A DNA stretch of 64,000 nt from Cyclospora cayetanensis (lineage: Eukaryota; Apicomplexa; Conoidasida; Eucoccidiorida; Eimeriidae), in NCBI RefSeq assembly GCF_002999335.1, contig NW_020312076.1, positions 1-64,000 of the forward strand, read 5' to 3'. Made by a program: the position numbers and the translations under genes. Shown piece after piece: positions 36,297 through 48,929 of this stretch. Numbering within the stretch: the stretch's first letter is position 1; each line of letters begins with the position of its first letter. A model generated the notes under the pieces. That model saw only the letters and a program-made list of their open reading frames with translations. It searched no databases and was not told the DNA's origin.

Positions 36297-38200
36297 CAGT
36301 CCTTGAGTACACGAGATATTAGGGTCGGTGTAGGGAGAACCTATCGCGAGTGCGGTGTGTTCGCTGCAAGAAAGAATGGAAATTATAAAGGGCGGACAGA
36401 GTAGTTGTTACACGAAAATTGTGGAGGATCAGGGGGCATGCTCAAGCTTTTTGCAGAAACTGAGAGCTTACCTTAAAATTCACATGCGATTTCAATATGA
36501 TGGAAAGCGTAATCTGCACAGCAGCGGAAATCGAAAGTCGAGTATTAGCTGCGAAAAGGAAAAGTACATTAGGAAGCTCTCTGTCTCTCAACTGGCCTCT
36601 TTCTTTGCGTTTTGTTGCTATATTCCATACCTGAAGGGACTCTTAGGTAGGTTGAATATTTTTAGTTCTCGGGAGGACCTGCGGGCGACTGGTCTTCCGT
36701 TGGAGCCGCCGTCGATATAAAGAGGCTAGTGGAGAAGGAAATCAAGCAGAAAACAAAACGAAAAGTGCGGACAATAACCTAACACATACAAAATGGAGTG
36801 GAAAGTGTATTTGAGTATTCCAGCAAATGGCTGCGCACTTATCAACCTGAAACCAGTGGCTGTCATACCGCTAGCTCAGTTACGGAATGTGGCCTTTAGG
36901 GTGCAAATTCACGTTAACTCCCTGAAAAGGTTGCTCAAAGCCTTATTTGTAGGCCTTTTACGGGCAGAAAGCAGCTAAGGAAAGCCAATATTCGCTAAAA
37001 TTTTGTCATTTCCTCAGATATTTAAGAACATGCAGAAGCGTCCGTTCACCCCAGGGCCCTTGACGGCGGTAGTCTACGTGAGAAATGAACGACAGATAAG
37101 GAGTCACCCTCAGCATTTACTTAAAGAGATCCCGAAACCGTTTTATGCTAGAATTCATAATCATGCGTGCATATTTTCCATGCTATAGCGCAAATTCGTT
37201 GTGTGCCTCCATTTCTGTGTACGAGTGTCTAGCATTTCAGCAGAGCCTTGAAACTTAGTTGATTATGAGGGCAACACCGGGCATCCGAGAGTGATAATGC
37301 CAAAACCACTTGGCCAATTCACGTCTTGACTACATATTTTAAGTACAAGGAAAAAGAACATCTGGAAACACTGAAGCACAGCTAGCACTTCGCCTGGTGA
37401 ATGCATGCCGCAGGTACTAGTAGATGACCTTATGTTGCGTGCTCGGAGGCGGCTTGTTACCCCGGAGACTGACTAGCATGTCAAAAGTCATTGAATTCCA
37501 TTTGGTTGGATTGATAAACCTTCAATGAAACGCTGCACCATTTGTTGCCATTCCGCGCGGCTCTTCACCAACAAACGACCATTGCACTACTGGCTTCAAG
37601 CCAGATCTGTGAGCAAGAATGCACGTGTACCAGAATCGTCTGTCCGTTTCCTACTCATTGCGCCCTAAATACTTTCCCGTTACGCAGTAGTGTCTTTCGC
37701 ATAGTAGTGTTGGCTTTTAAGTACCTTTTATGTCGCCCCAGTACACCGAGTTTAAGTCTTGAATGATTAATTGATTCACTTTTTTTCAAAAACCTTGTGA
37801 GAAGGACATACCGATGAAAACTAAGTCCTAGGAGATCGTGGTTCTTAAAAGTCTTGCCCCTTACCAGTCAGTGGCAAAATCTGGCTGAAACGCTCTTCCC
37901 ATGGCCTCCACATGGAGATGCATCAGCTTACACTCACACAAAAACTTGAAAGAATGCTGTTTGGTGACGTGTCATCCCCCTTCTTCTTATCATTTCACAT
38001 GGCTACTCAAAGTTGTACGAGATGTCAGAAATATGTGAGCCCCCTGATACGATCCGACAAAACAAATGAAGCGCGTAAAAAGCACACAAGCTCAGCAGTG
38101 ACTTGGCGATTCATGGAGCAGTGTCGCAGCGGCCAGTGCGTGGATGATGATCGATTTTTGCGACCCACAGGAGCACATAACTGTGTGTGCCTACGCATGA
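36297..38200. other. Interval without a supported gene
   Basis: About 1.9 kb upstream of the LRR gene. A plus ORF at 36355-36720 (121 codons) and several 60-75 codon ORFs have no recognisable domain. A minus-strand donor-like site (ATTTTAAG|GTAAGC near 36470) could mark a 5' UTR intron of the LRR gene, but this is speculative. Confidence 0.35.
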
Positions 38201-38250
38201 ATCTGAGTGAAGAGAACACACCAGCAAAAATAAGGAGAAATTTTCAAAAC

Positions 38251-41200
38251 AATGTTTGTCATGAACGTAGACGTCAGGTGGAGCATGCGCTGGGGAGACA
38301 AAAATACCAAGGAATCCAAGGAGTTTGTCTCGTCCATCTACAAAACAACTGTGGTAAGCCAGTACTGATAGCTCTATGAATCCTCGAAGTCTAGGTAATT
38401 CGATCGAAAAAGAAGGGACGTCGACGTTTTACTGATATGCAAAGGGTCCTAGTCACCTTGCCGCAGACTCCGTCTGGTAACCTCCTACTGCACATCACAA
38501 AGCCTGTCGAATCACAAGGGCTATAACTGCAGGCTTGAAACAGACAGTCGGACGCAGCTTATCGTGGTTGCCTGCTGGCCTTTTGAACTTGGCGCATATA
38601 CTTTGATGTACTCGCCAGCTGTTCTCTAGAGTCTCGCCTCTACTAGGGTCGGCTACATAGCGGCCTCGGAGAACCAGTTCCAGGCGCGAATTCGGAATGA
38701 TAACTTCGGCATTAACCAACGATACGGGGGTTCAACAGTTAGAGGAGTCCACCATATTCCAAGTCTACTCGGCACAAAAAGTAGCACAAAAGATTTGAGT
38801 TTTTTTTAGCAGAGTTGCAAGTACTACAGAAAAGTGCTGCTGGTGCCCTCTGGCTGCCTATCTGCCTTAAGATAGTTCCTGGGTCCTGTATACATGTGTC
38901 GAAAAGGCGCTCCAGAACGTACTAAGGTAATATAAAATTCCCATCTATGATGTTCCTCTTGGTAACTCTTGAAGCGTCTAGACATGAGCTCAGGAGTGAG
39001 TGACTTTCCGAGCCATGACAGAGCTGGGGCAAGGGATTAATTGAAATTTTTATTTCTTTGGCCAGGACTTAGATGCTATTCTGGCCCTTGGCCTCGCGCA
39101 ATGCCGCAATGTAGACTGTTGTCAGACTACTTACAATTCTTTCAGGAACCGGCAAGCTTTGCAAAAGGTCGGGCTTAAGAGAGCTTCTTGGCTTTTGCAG
39201 CTGAAGTGGGCATGACAGTGCATACTGCTCGGCCACGAGACATAACCCAGGCCATTAAAACGCTGGCCATGAGAACTTGTACACTATCCTGTGGATCCAT
39301 CCATGACCTGAAAGAGCACCAACGTGTACTTTGGGCAAACCAGCACTACAGAGTGGTGGTATACACAAGCGACAGAGCCCCCGCTTTGTTGAGCCTCAGC
39401 GGGTTATCTTTTAAGTCGTAGTGATTCACCCTTTTGCCACTCTGGCTTTCGGCAATACTAGTGGGTGCATGGATGCCAAAAGCGTAAGGCTCATGCAAGT
39501 TCGACATCACCGTGACTCGTTACAGGCAATAGCGGTTGCGCTGCACAATAGTCAATAACTGGGTTGTCGCATGAGTGCCCCGCTGACCCTTTTGTCATGG
39601 CTTTAAATTGCTTCATTGTAAAGTCGAATTGCAGGAGACTCTCAAGACCGGAAGTAGCTTGAATTACCCAAGGCCCGACACCTTGTCATAAGATACATAC
39701 AGACTGGTGGCCAGTCTGGACAGTAACGTAAACCCCCCATAAAGAATCTCGACATTTTCCACGCCGACTTCACCACACAGTGTTCCTCTTCCCTTGTTAA
39801 ATACCACTGCTCGGTCTGGGTGAAGCGATGAAAATAAGAGAAGTACATGGGTAGATGGAGAGCCCGTAGCTAAAAAAGGAATAAAACCCATCACTCTGGC
39901 ACTACTATAAGCTCCTACGAAAAATTGACGTTGATAAGTAGGCTGCGCGAGTATTGGAGGGGCTGAAAGGTGGTCAGTAAGCGTCTTTGCTGCGGCATCG
40001 GCCCATACGCAGGTAACGCACTGTGATTTTTGACAGTATCTCACTTAAACGAGCAGGTATATGAGAAAATATAGAAATGAAAGTTCCAAGTATACTCTAA
40101 CCCATAGACGTTCGCAATGTCCTTGCTGGTGATGCCATATGTAGCTAAGTGCCGGGTACAGTGTAGATCCTTGTAGGTTATCAAGCGATGCGCCATATGA
40201 GGCGTCGGGAAATTCTGCTTCATAGTGTTCTTGTTCAGAGCTTTCGCTTCGAACCACATGAATAAGCCTTTAAAACCTTCATCTTTGGCTATTGCGGAGA
40301 CGCTCACTGAAAAGCAGTAGGGCTTACCAAATGACCATGAAGATGCTTCCCTCCTCGATAGGGTAAGACATCTAGATTGCGCATAAGGGCGATGGCGTTA
40401 AACAGATGTACTCATGGACTGCTGCCTATCACATGCTCAGATCAGATAAGCGCAAGCAGTATTGTTATTGATTGAATGAGTTGAGAGGCAAACTCAACCG
40501 AAGGCCCATGTGGATGGCAAATGATACGGCTGAAATACATGGAAAAGCGAATGCCAGCAAGAAAATATTAGGGCTTTCACAAAAAGGAGAAAGGGGAGGA
40601 ACAGTATACTCCGCTTGCACATTACGCTTTTGCCCTCCCATCGTGGGAAAGCGAAGACGGAATACAGGTACCTACCTCATTGTTGACTTCCAGAATCAGT
40701 GGATGCACAACAGACAGATGCAACACGCGCTGCCCCTAGTGGTGTGACCCAGCAGCGCTCTACAGGATTCACACCAGGACACTACCCAGCACGATAAGGA
40801 ACACTCACCAGCCTTTTTTGTAGAGTGTACATACAAACTGGGCCGCAAGTGACTAATAGAATCTCGGTTCATATTTACTTTCAAGCCTACAAATGAGATT
40901 TCTGGCCTGGCCCTTATTAGCTTTACCACTGAGGCTCCAGCATTCTGCCTCTCAATTGTTGCTATCAGGTTTGAGCATCCACTGGCTCCATCTTCGTGAA
41001 CTGTGTTTCCCAGCCAATGCGGCGAGCGTAAGTGTTCTTAGTGTGGCTGGTAAAGCTTTTGGAGAAGCGCGCAAGTCACTGATTCCATGGAAGAAGACAG
41101 TCTAAATGCAGCTAATATACAAAAAATTAAGGCTTCACCTGTCTGTCCTTGAATTCAAAATTGGATCCTAATTCTCTAAAATATTGATACAGTCCCAAAA

Positions 41201-43679
41201 CCCGAATAAGGCCTCCATAAGCCAGCATTGCAATAGTATATCAGTATTCTGTAACACTTGTATACTGTGTGATTAACGCACATAAAATTAGTAAGAGCAT
41301 GTCAAAAAACGTACTAATCTCATTTGAGTTCGTTGTGGCTGACGCCTGCTTCTTGCAGATGAAGGGCTTAAGCCAAACCCTACAGCGGAATATCCACCTT
41401 TGCTTGCATCGGCCACCCATGCAAGCCAATGTACTATTCTATAGCACGGTGGAGTTGTTTCATCAGCTGCACCGTCTGATTTAGATTACGGCCCTAAGGA
41501 AATAAACTGGAATATCGGTTTCTGTCTTCCTGCACACTGCGCAGGGGAATAGCCACACGCGTGTTAAGTGATTCCTAATTTCGAAGATATGGTTGGCAGG
41601 CTACAGTCGACTATTGCCTTGCAACGCCGTGGCTTAGATATAGTGTCTTGACAGCGCATGGACCTGTATTGCCACTGCAGTGGAATCGAGGTTGAATAAG
41701 CTTAAGTTATACCCGCTTCTAGTAATCGGCTTGTTTTCCCCTAAACCCTGCAGCCGCTCAGGCCACTAGATGGAGTGCCCGTGAAGTTGGCTGAGTCAGC
41801 AATGAACCTAGCTGCTGCAACTTTTATGAAAGGTCTTCTCTGCCACTTTGAGCACGAAAAGACGGCAATTCACCGGCCTCCTCACCTCCCGGAAGCCCTC
41901 ATATACATCAAAGTGTGTGGTGTGAGCTGCGTGCTCTGCTGCTGTCACACGCCATGGCATCCTGCTCCTTGCTAAGATGGGCGAACAGCTTTAGTCGTCT
42001 TTCCGGGAGGCGCGCAAAAGTGGTTATCGCAATATCAGCCTGGGTTTTATTTAGGCAAAAAGGAACTTTGCAAAACAAAGCGTTGCAGTTGTGACTATGA
42101 GGCCTGCCTCTACACCTGTCGTATGTGTTTTATTCTTATCACCTTGCGTATCTCCACAATAAACTTGCAGAGCGTATCACGAATAGTAGCATAGAAGTGT
42201 GTGGTGCTGCGATTTTGTGAATCCTCCGCACTTTCCATGAGCTGCCGATAATAAGAGTCCAGTCGGCACTTGGCTGCTCCCACTTCTTCCGCCGTAGAGT
42301 TAAGTTCCGATTATTACATCAATAATTATCAGCATAACCCTTTGTTTTAGAGCCGGACCAAAAGCCACGCAGTAATGCACGGTAAGCCCGGAACGTAGGG
42401 CAGATTGTGGGACCAGCATCCAAGACATGGCTTTCACACCACCAACGTCTCTCGTCTGTGCTACCCATATATTCTTCCTGCAGTTCTCCGAGGGAACTCG
42501 GAACGGGTGAAGCCAGACACGCATCTGATTACGTGCATTGGATGCACCCTGTCATCCGCAATACCTGAGGCACTCAACCAGCACTCGGAAAAACGACGGG
42601 GCAGTGGAGAGCAGCACGTATCTAATTGGCATGGCCTAGCACTCTAGTGTTATCCAACAAAGAGTTCTGTTTTGTGTTATGTGGTGACAGAGCTTGTGAA
42701 CGCATGAATTACTGGTGGCCCATGGAGCTCTCCTGGGGAGCACTTTCACAACAACCAGTGACTAATGCGAACATGGAGCGAATCAAGCACAAAATACGCC
42801 CAAAACGCTCAAAGCAAGCCGAATCTTACACTGATGGTTTTCCTGAAAAATGCACAATTAAGTCAATCGAAAAGGCCCTGCGCTATCGCGCGTTTCTTGA
42901 TTCATCCTGCTGTATACCCTCATAAGGGGTCGTGATTCGTCTTGTCTTCTCACACACACACGTGAAGGTAGAATCAGAGCTTTTGAATGGCTTTTATGAA
43001 CAACGATGTCCAATGTACAATCTGGCTCATGTCCTCTCTCTTTACCGTTCAAACAGTTTTGTGCTTCAGTTCACTGGTGTGCTCCAGTCGGATTCGTTTA
43101 ACTCTGCTTGCGAAGTACTGACGCGTTTAAATAGAGGATTTACACCAGTACAACGAAGCTGATCACTCCGTTGAAACCACCCTGTATGCCTTTGCATTCT
43201 GGTGTGAATTGCCTTCTCCAGGGCTGTCGTGGCCGTACCTACAACCGACTTTCTTAATTGCGCTTTTGCTTTATTTGCTTGCGTGAAGGGATATTCATCA
43301 AAGAACGAAGGTTTCTGGGTATATGTGGTTCCGAGTTGTCTTTGAAGGATTCACGGAACTGCACGTAGCACACATGCGTCGCGTGTGTACCGGGGGTGTC
43401 TGCCGCTGAACGGAGAATTTTCGCTTACAAAGCAGCATATCAGTGAGCTCTGCTTTCAAGATATGAGCCGCTTCCTAGTCACGCCCGTGAAAATGTTCCA
43501 AGGCAGCGGGTTGCTTCTATTAGGAAGCACAATTGCCCTAGATGCCTTCTGATGTTTTCCAAGGATATTTTTTGTGCAGAGGAAAGGCACAACAGGTGAC
43601 GCTAAATAGAGTGCTTCTGGAGCACCTTTCACCCCTGGCAAATCAGTCCAGCTTGGGGCCCCATGAGTGGAGAATTCAG
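38251..43679 (+). CDS. Unidentified multi-exon plus-strand gene (scattered exons)
   Basis: Several plus-strand exons look real by splice signals and protein-like sequence, but I cannot name the family or join all of them. Candidates: about 38251-38353 (VRWSMRWGDKNTKESKEFVS, donor CTGTG|GTAAGC); 39201 to about 39421 (acceptor TTTTGCAG; AEVGMTVHTARPRDITQAIK); 40969-41027 (LSIHWLHLRELCFPANAAS, donor GAGC|GTAAGT); 41359-41448 (acceptor CTTCTTGCAG; LQRNIHLCLHRPPMQANVLF); 41754-41912 (LAESAMNLAAATFMKGLLCH); 43580-43679 (VTLNRVLLEHLSPLANQSSL, donor TTCAG|GTAACG). The three exons from 40969 to 41912 join in phase 0. ORFs at 42626-42925 and 42932-43162 may add more. Opposite-strand ORFs such as 39642-40044 and 40041-40307 remain possible alternatives, so more than one gene may lie here. 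Confidence 0.35.
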
Positions 43680-44009
43680 GTAACGTTCATGGACGAGTCC
43701 AGGCAGAATGCTCAGCAGTTGATGACTATCATAATAAGCTTTAATGAGAGAGGCCCGTTTGCTCCCATTTGCAACAACTAATCTCAAGTTCCGTGTGAGA
43801 TGCATCAGAAATGCGAATTGAGAATCGTAGCTTCCGATTGCGGGAAAAAACAACGCCGCAAGGTATCCACAAATAGAACGGGTATTTGTTTCAGTTGCAG
43901 TTCCAGCAAAAAGCGTCTACCCCTCGGCCATATGAATACATGGGGAGCCCTTTGCAGTGGCTTTGAGGTCCACTCTTTGCCAATATGTTGACTGAGTCCT
44001 GACCTGCAG

Positions 44010-47000
44010 TTACACGTGTAGAACTGCAGATGACAGCTTGCTGCGGCCATTACTGTCCTTTCTAACCTTGAGGTAAGTGTCGCAAAGGCCTTCGCGACCC
44101 AATTTGTAGACAAAAGACTCATCATGCGTGATGAGCAGCAACTGAAACGAACGGCTACCTTGCCGCGCCTTAACCAGCCGCGCCAACGCCTTCGCCAGGC
44201 TCTGAATGAAATCAAACGCAGAGGCGGGAGACCCCGAATTCGTGAACTGAAGCCAAAGTTGTGCGACTGTCTTTGCTGCGTGCTGCGGGGGGGACACCGG
44301 TAGAATTTCTTTTGCGATGAAGAGAAGAACGCGCCAGTTAGTGACACAGGGCGAGAGAACAGCCGATCAAGTCGAATCCCCTCATGCATGTTTCTAGCGT
44401 CGTTGGAGACTGACGACACCAGATGTCCAGGCTTTCGCATGCGGCTAATTTTTCTTTGCCTGCTGCTGGCAAAGTCCGACGCAATAAAGCCCTTACGGGT
44501 TTCTTTGCGTGATTTACTAGCAATTCATGCAGCATGAGTCACCCCTACCTCGCAATTGTACATATCAAGGTTCGTTGTCGGCTCGTCGAGAGCGAGCAGC
44601 TGACAAGAAGCGCAGAAACACTCGGCTAGGGCGAGACGGATCACCAACGAGGCCAAAACTTTCTGGCCTGGAAGCAATCGGAATAGAGACACACACCAGG
44701 AGCGCATGTTGCTGCACACCATACGAGGAAACCGCCACTGCGCTACAGGAATGCGTGCAACTCGAAGGGAAATCCGCATCCGCTTAGAAAGAAGGGCTTT
44801 GAAATGCTTCTTGGTCGCCATATACACAATATGCATCTAACGTCGTATTGGGCCATACAAATTAAATTCCCCCAACAACAGCATGCGCACATACTGCGCT
44901 GTTTATCGTGATGCATACAATGACTGCTCATGGTCAACAAACATCGGCTCTCCTTGAGAAAGACGCGTATCCACAGAATTTTTGCGAGCAACGGTGAGGG
45001 ACTGCTGAATGTTTCCCCTTCGAATCAGCGATGCCCTGCAATTCTGCGCAGTTCGCTTGTAGGCTTTCCTTCTTGGGATCACGAATAAAAGGCCACTCAC
45101 CTGCAGAGCACCTGCCACGCATGTCTATTTCCTTGCCATTAGGGCTGCGCATGACAACTCTATAATTGTAGGACCGCTCCCCCGCGGCTACGCCGCCGAC
45201 GTTCATCAGCGCTGATTGCTGCGTAGTCTCTTCGCCAGTTGCAACAGCAGACCGAACTGAGACACAGCGTGGTGCACAAACGCAGCCACTCGGGAAGAGA
45301 AGCCTCACCAGCAGCAGCTCCATGGAAAGTCAGTCGCATGCGTTTTGGAAACAGACCTACGGGTGCAGTGCAGGATGACGCACTCGCAATCGTGTCAATA
45401 TCAGCCCCGGAGTATACCGTTTGCCAGAGCTCCTTCAACGCCATGTTGATCGTCTCCATCTAAAAACACAATACCACGCCTATCAAGTTGCCCCCTTATG
45501 CGTCGTTTGTACGTGCGCTGGGGGCCTATCGAGCAAGCAGCAGCGCGCCAGCGAGCTGTGGCCTGGCTAGCTGAAACGCAGCTAGCCACGATGGCTGGCG
45601 CCGCCTTCAGACGCGCACCACACGGTTGCTCGAAATCACACCTTGGCACTATGATAACTCATGAGGGCTCTGTCCAGCGCCTTGTGGTATTTGTCGATGT
45701 CTTGAACGGCGAGCCGCTCAGCCTCGCAGTCTGCAAGGGCTGCGCAGGGAAATCAACGGAAACAAGAGGAGACACAAAGCCTCAAACCACTCTTCCCGCA
45801 GCTAGCTAGACTTCTACGTGCGCGAAACGAGGACTTATAGGCGCCGCACGCCGTCCAGCTAGCTTCCGCCTTCTACGCATCCCGCGCAAACGGCGAACAG
45901 CAGCCCTTCAACAAAAAGCCTCTATGAGCGTTCGAGTGTCTGTAATACACCGGGCATGGCGAGTCTGTGGCGCTCAGACCTTCGAGGTACCGCGCATCGA
46001 TTCGCTTGTAAGTTGCACTATTCAGATCTTGCCGCAACTGCTGCCGCCTCTCTTCTCGAGCTGCAATCGCTCCCCGAAGTTCTGCAAGCGCCTGCCCTGT
46101 TTCTGTGGTTCGCTTTCTTAAGAGATTGACCACGCTCTCCAGTGCTTCTGCAGTGATTTGTTGGTGCTGCACATGCGTTGCTGCGGGTTCAAGGTGCCCC
46201 TTGAGCGCGTTCACTCCATGTTTAACGGCCTCTTGAAGTTCAACCCGCAGTTTTGCAGCAGCCTCCTCGGCCTGCTGCAGCTGCTGCTGCTGCCGTTTGA
46301 CGTCTATGCTGTCGCGGACGTGCTGCAGCAGCTGCTGCCCCTTGTCAAACGCTGCGTTTAGCTGCTCTTGGTGCTGCTGCTCCTGCTGCAGTGCTGCTGT
46401 GAGTTCTTGCTGCCGCTGCCGCAGCTGCTGCAGCCTCACACCGGTTGTCGACTCCGTCGCAGCTGAGACTGCTGCCTCTGCCTCCTCCATCTTCTGCTGC
46501 TCTTGCTGTAAGGAAGCAGCGATTCTGAAGCAGCAGGGGCGCGAAGGGCAATCCATAGACGCACCAGAAAGCTTTACACAAAGCAGGAACGGCGTGCAAG
46601 CAGCACTCTCGCTGCGCTTCCCCCGTTGCACAAACCTCGTTGCCAAAAGAGATGCGCTAGGGAGGCGGATAGCGCTAGAAACGCTGTATCTATTTAGGCT
46701 TCTCCGCCTATCCGATAGACGGACCCGTCAAGCTCTGTAGCAGCAGCCTCCAGTTGCCTTTGGTGAGCTTCGGCCTGGTGTTCGAACTCGCGCTGCTCCT
46801 GCTGCTGCAGCTGCAGCTGCTGCCTAGTAGCATGCAGCAGCTCTTGCTCCTCGGGAAGCCTTGCCTCTCTGGAGCAAAAGCAAAAGCCACAGGCAAAACG
46901 AGCCACGCACAGGATCCCTCAGGCAGTCTTCTGGTGCTCATTTTCTAAGCGTTTGCAAGCAACAAGAGCGAGCCGGTCGCTTTCTCGGCAACAGCAGCAG

Positions 47001-48896
47001 CAGCAGTGATTGTAGCAGCAGTGATTGTAGCAGCAGCAGCAGCGATTGCTGCAGCTGCATGAGAAGGCATGCGTTGCACTGGTCGGGAGCAGCACACAGA
47101 AAGACGCAATAAAATCTCGACATACGCGTCTTCCAGTCGCCTCTGCAGCTGCTCCTGCTGCTGCTCCATCTCTGTAATTTGGAGCAGCATTCGTTGGCGT
47201 TCAGTCAAGTGTGCTTTCAGCTGAAGCTCCTGCTGCTGTCTCTCCAGTTGCCGGCGCTGCAGCTGCTGCAGCTGCTGCTGCGCGGCTTCTCTGTCCGCGA
47301 AGGCTTCCGCGATCTGAGCCTCCAGATGATTCAGCTGCTGCTGCAGCTCGCCGCTGCTGCTGCTGCTGCCAGTGTTGACATCCGCATGCAGGCCTGCTGC
47401 TGCACGCAGCTTGGCGTCTATGGCGTCCACCTCATGCCTGCGCGCACCAAAAAGGCAGCAGTTCCAGCGGGAGCAACATGGAGGAGCAGGAGGAGAAAAA
47501 GGAGGAGGCAAAAAGAGGAGGAGGACGAGCAGAATCCAGCAGCACACGACTGCTGGAATCTTCTAAGCCTCTGCTGAAATAATTTTGCATGCATCGCATG
47601 CCCTTAAAATATACCGTGAAGCTGCCACCGCTGACGAGGCCTCTACTGCACCAAGAGCCTCCGCATGGGCGGCTTCCAGATCATGCGCTTTTTCTGCTGC
47701 TGCAGCCGCGCATGCAGCAGCAGCCGCTGCAGCTGCATGCAGGTCTTCTTCCACCTGCACACATTCAAGCCGTCCAGACACCTGACTCCGACGCAGTGCG
47801 CGGCAACACCAGCGTACGGCTACACGCAGCAGCAGCAGTATCAGTATCAGCAGCAGTATCAGTATGAGCAGCATCAATATCAGTATCAGCATCAGGCTCA
47901 GTATCAGCATCAGTCTCAGTATGAGCAGCATCAGTCTCAGCAGTATCAGTATCAGTAGTATCAGTATCAGTAGTATCAGTATCATGAGTATCAGTATCAC
48001 TATCAGTATCAGCAGTATCACTATCACTATCGGCAGTATCACTATTAGCAGTATCAGTATCAGCAGCAGTATCAGCAGCATGAGTATCAGTATCAGCATG
48101 AGTATCGGTATCAGCATCAGCAGCAGAATCACTATCAGCAGCATCAGCAGCAGTATCACCATCAGCATCAGCAGCAACAAAGGCAACCGGGGGGGAGGCC
48201 AATAGGGTAATAAAGCACGAAGGTGCACCTGTTGATGCAGATCAAGGGCTTCAGCGCTTGCCAGCAGCTCCTTGTGTTTAGCTGCTAGTTGCTGCACCGT
48301 TTGGCCGTCTTGCTGCAGCTGTTGCAGTTGTGTGTGGGCAGCATCGAGCTGCTTCTGAATCTGTTGTTGCGCCTCTGGAAGCAGCTGGCTCAGTCTCCGT
48401 TCCACATTTTGGTGAAGCACTTCGACACCCGCGGAGCCTCCAAGGCTTTGGCAGCAGAGAGGACATGAACCCTGCACCGCAGCCTCTGCAGCTAAGCCTC
48501 TAAACCATCGCTGTTTGTGACCTCCTTCGCAGACTTGCTCCCTCAACTGTGTTTCCTCGTGCTGACACCTTTGCAGCTGAGTGACTGCGGCGGTTGTTAC
48601 CGGAGCGACATTCCAGCGCGCCACAGCCTTCCAGCATGGAATGCTGCTGCTGCTGCTACTGCTGCTGCTTTGCAGGAGGAGGCACTTTGCAATTTGTGCT
48701 TGCTCGGCTAGCCGCATGCAGGAAGCTGCCGCGGCAGCAAGTTGCTGGTGCAAGAGCTGCGTCTTTGCTGTGCTGCGGGATGCTGCGTCGTCTGCCGCTT
48801 GTTGCTGTTTCTGTTGTTGCTGCCACTCGTTAGCTGCGGCAGCGGCAGCAGCGGCAAGCTGCTGCTCTGAACACAGACAGTTTTACGCACAAGCGT

Positions 48897-48929
<33 letters not shown>

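Noticed and set aside
37912..38379. 155-codon plus ORF
   Set aside because: Near its end another plus frame (VRWSMRWGDKNTKESKEFVS) reads into a strong donor and looks more protein-like. The long ORF has no supporting features.
47765..48205. ORFs of Asp-Thr-Ala or Ser-Ile repeats on both strands
   Set aside because: They are translations of the CAGTAT microsatellite in a RAD50 intron, not independent genes.
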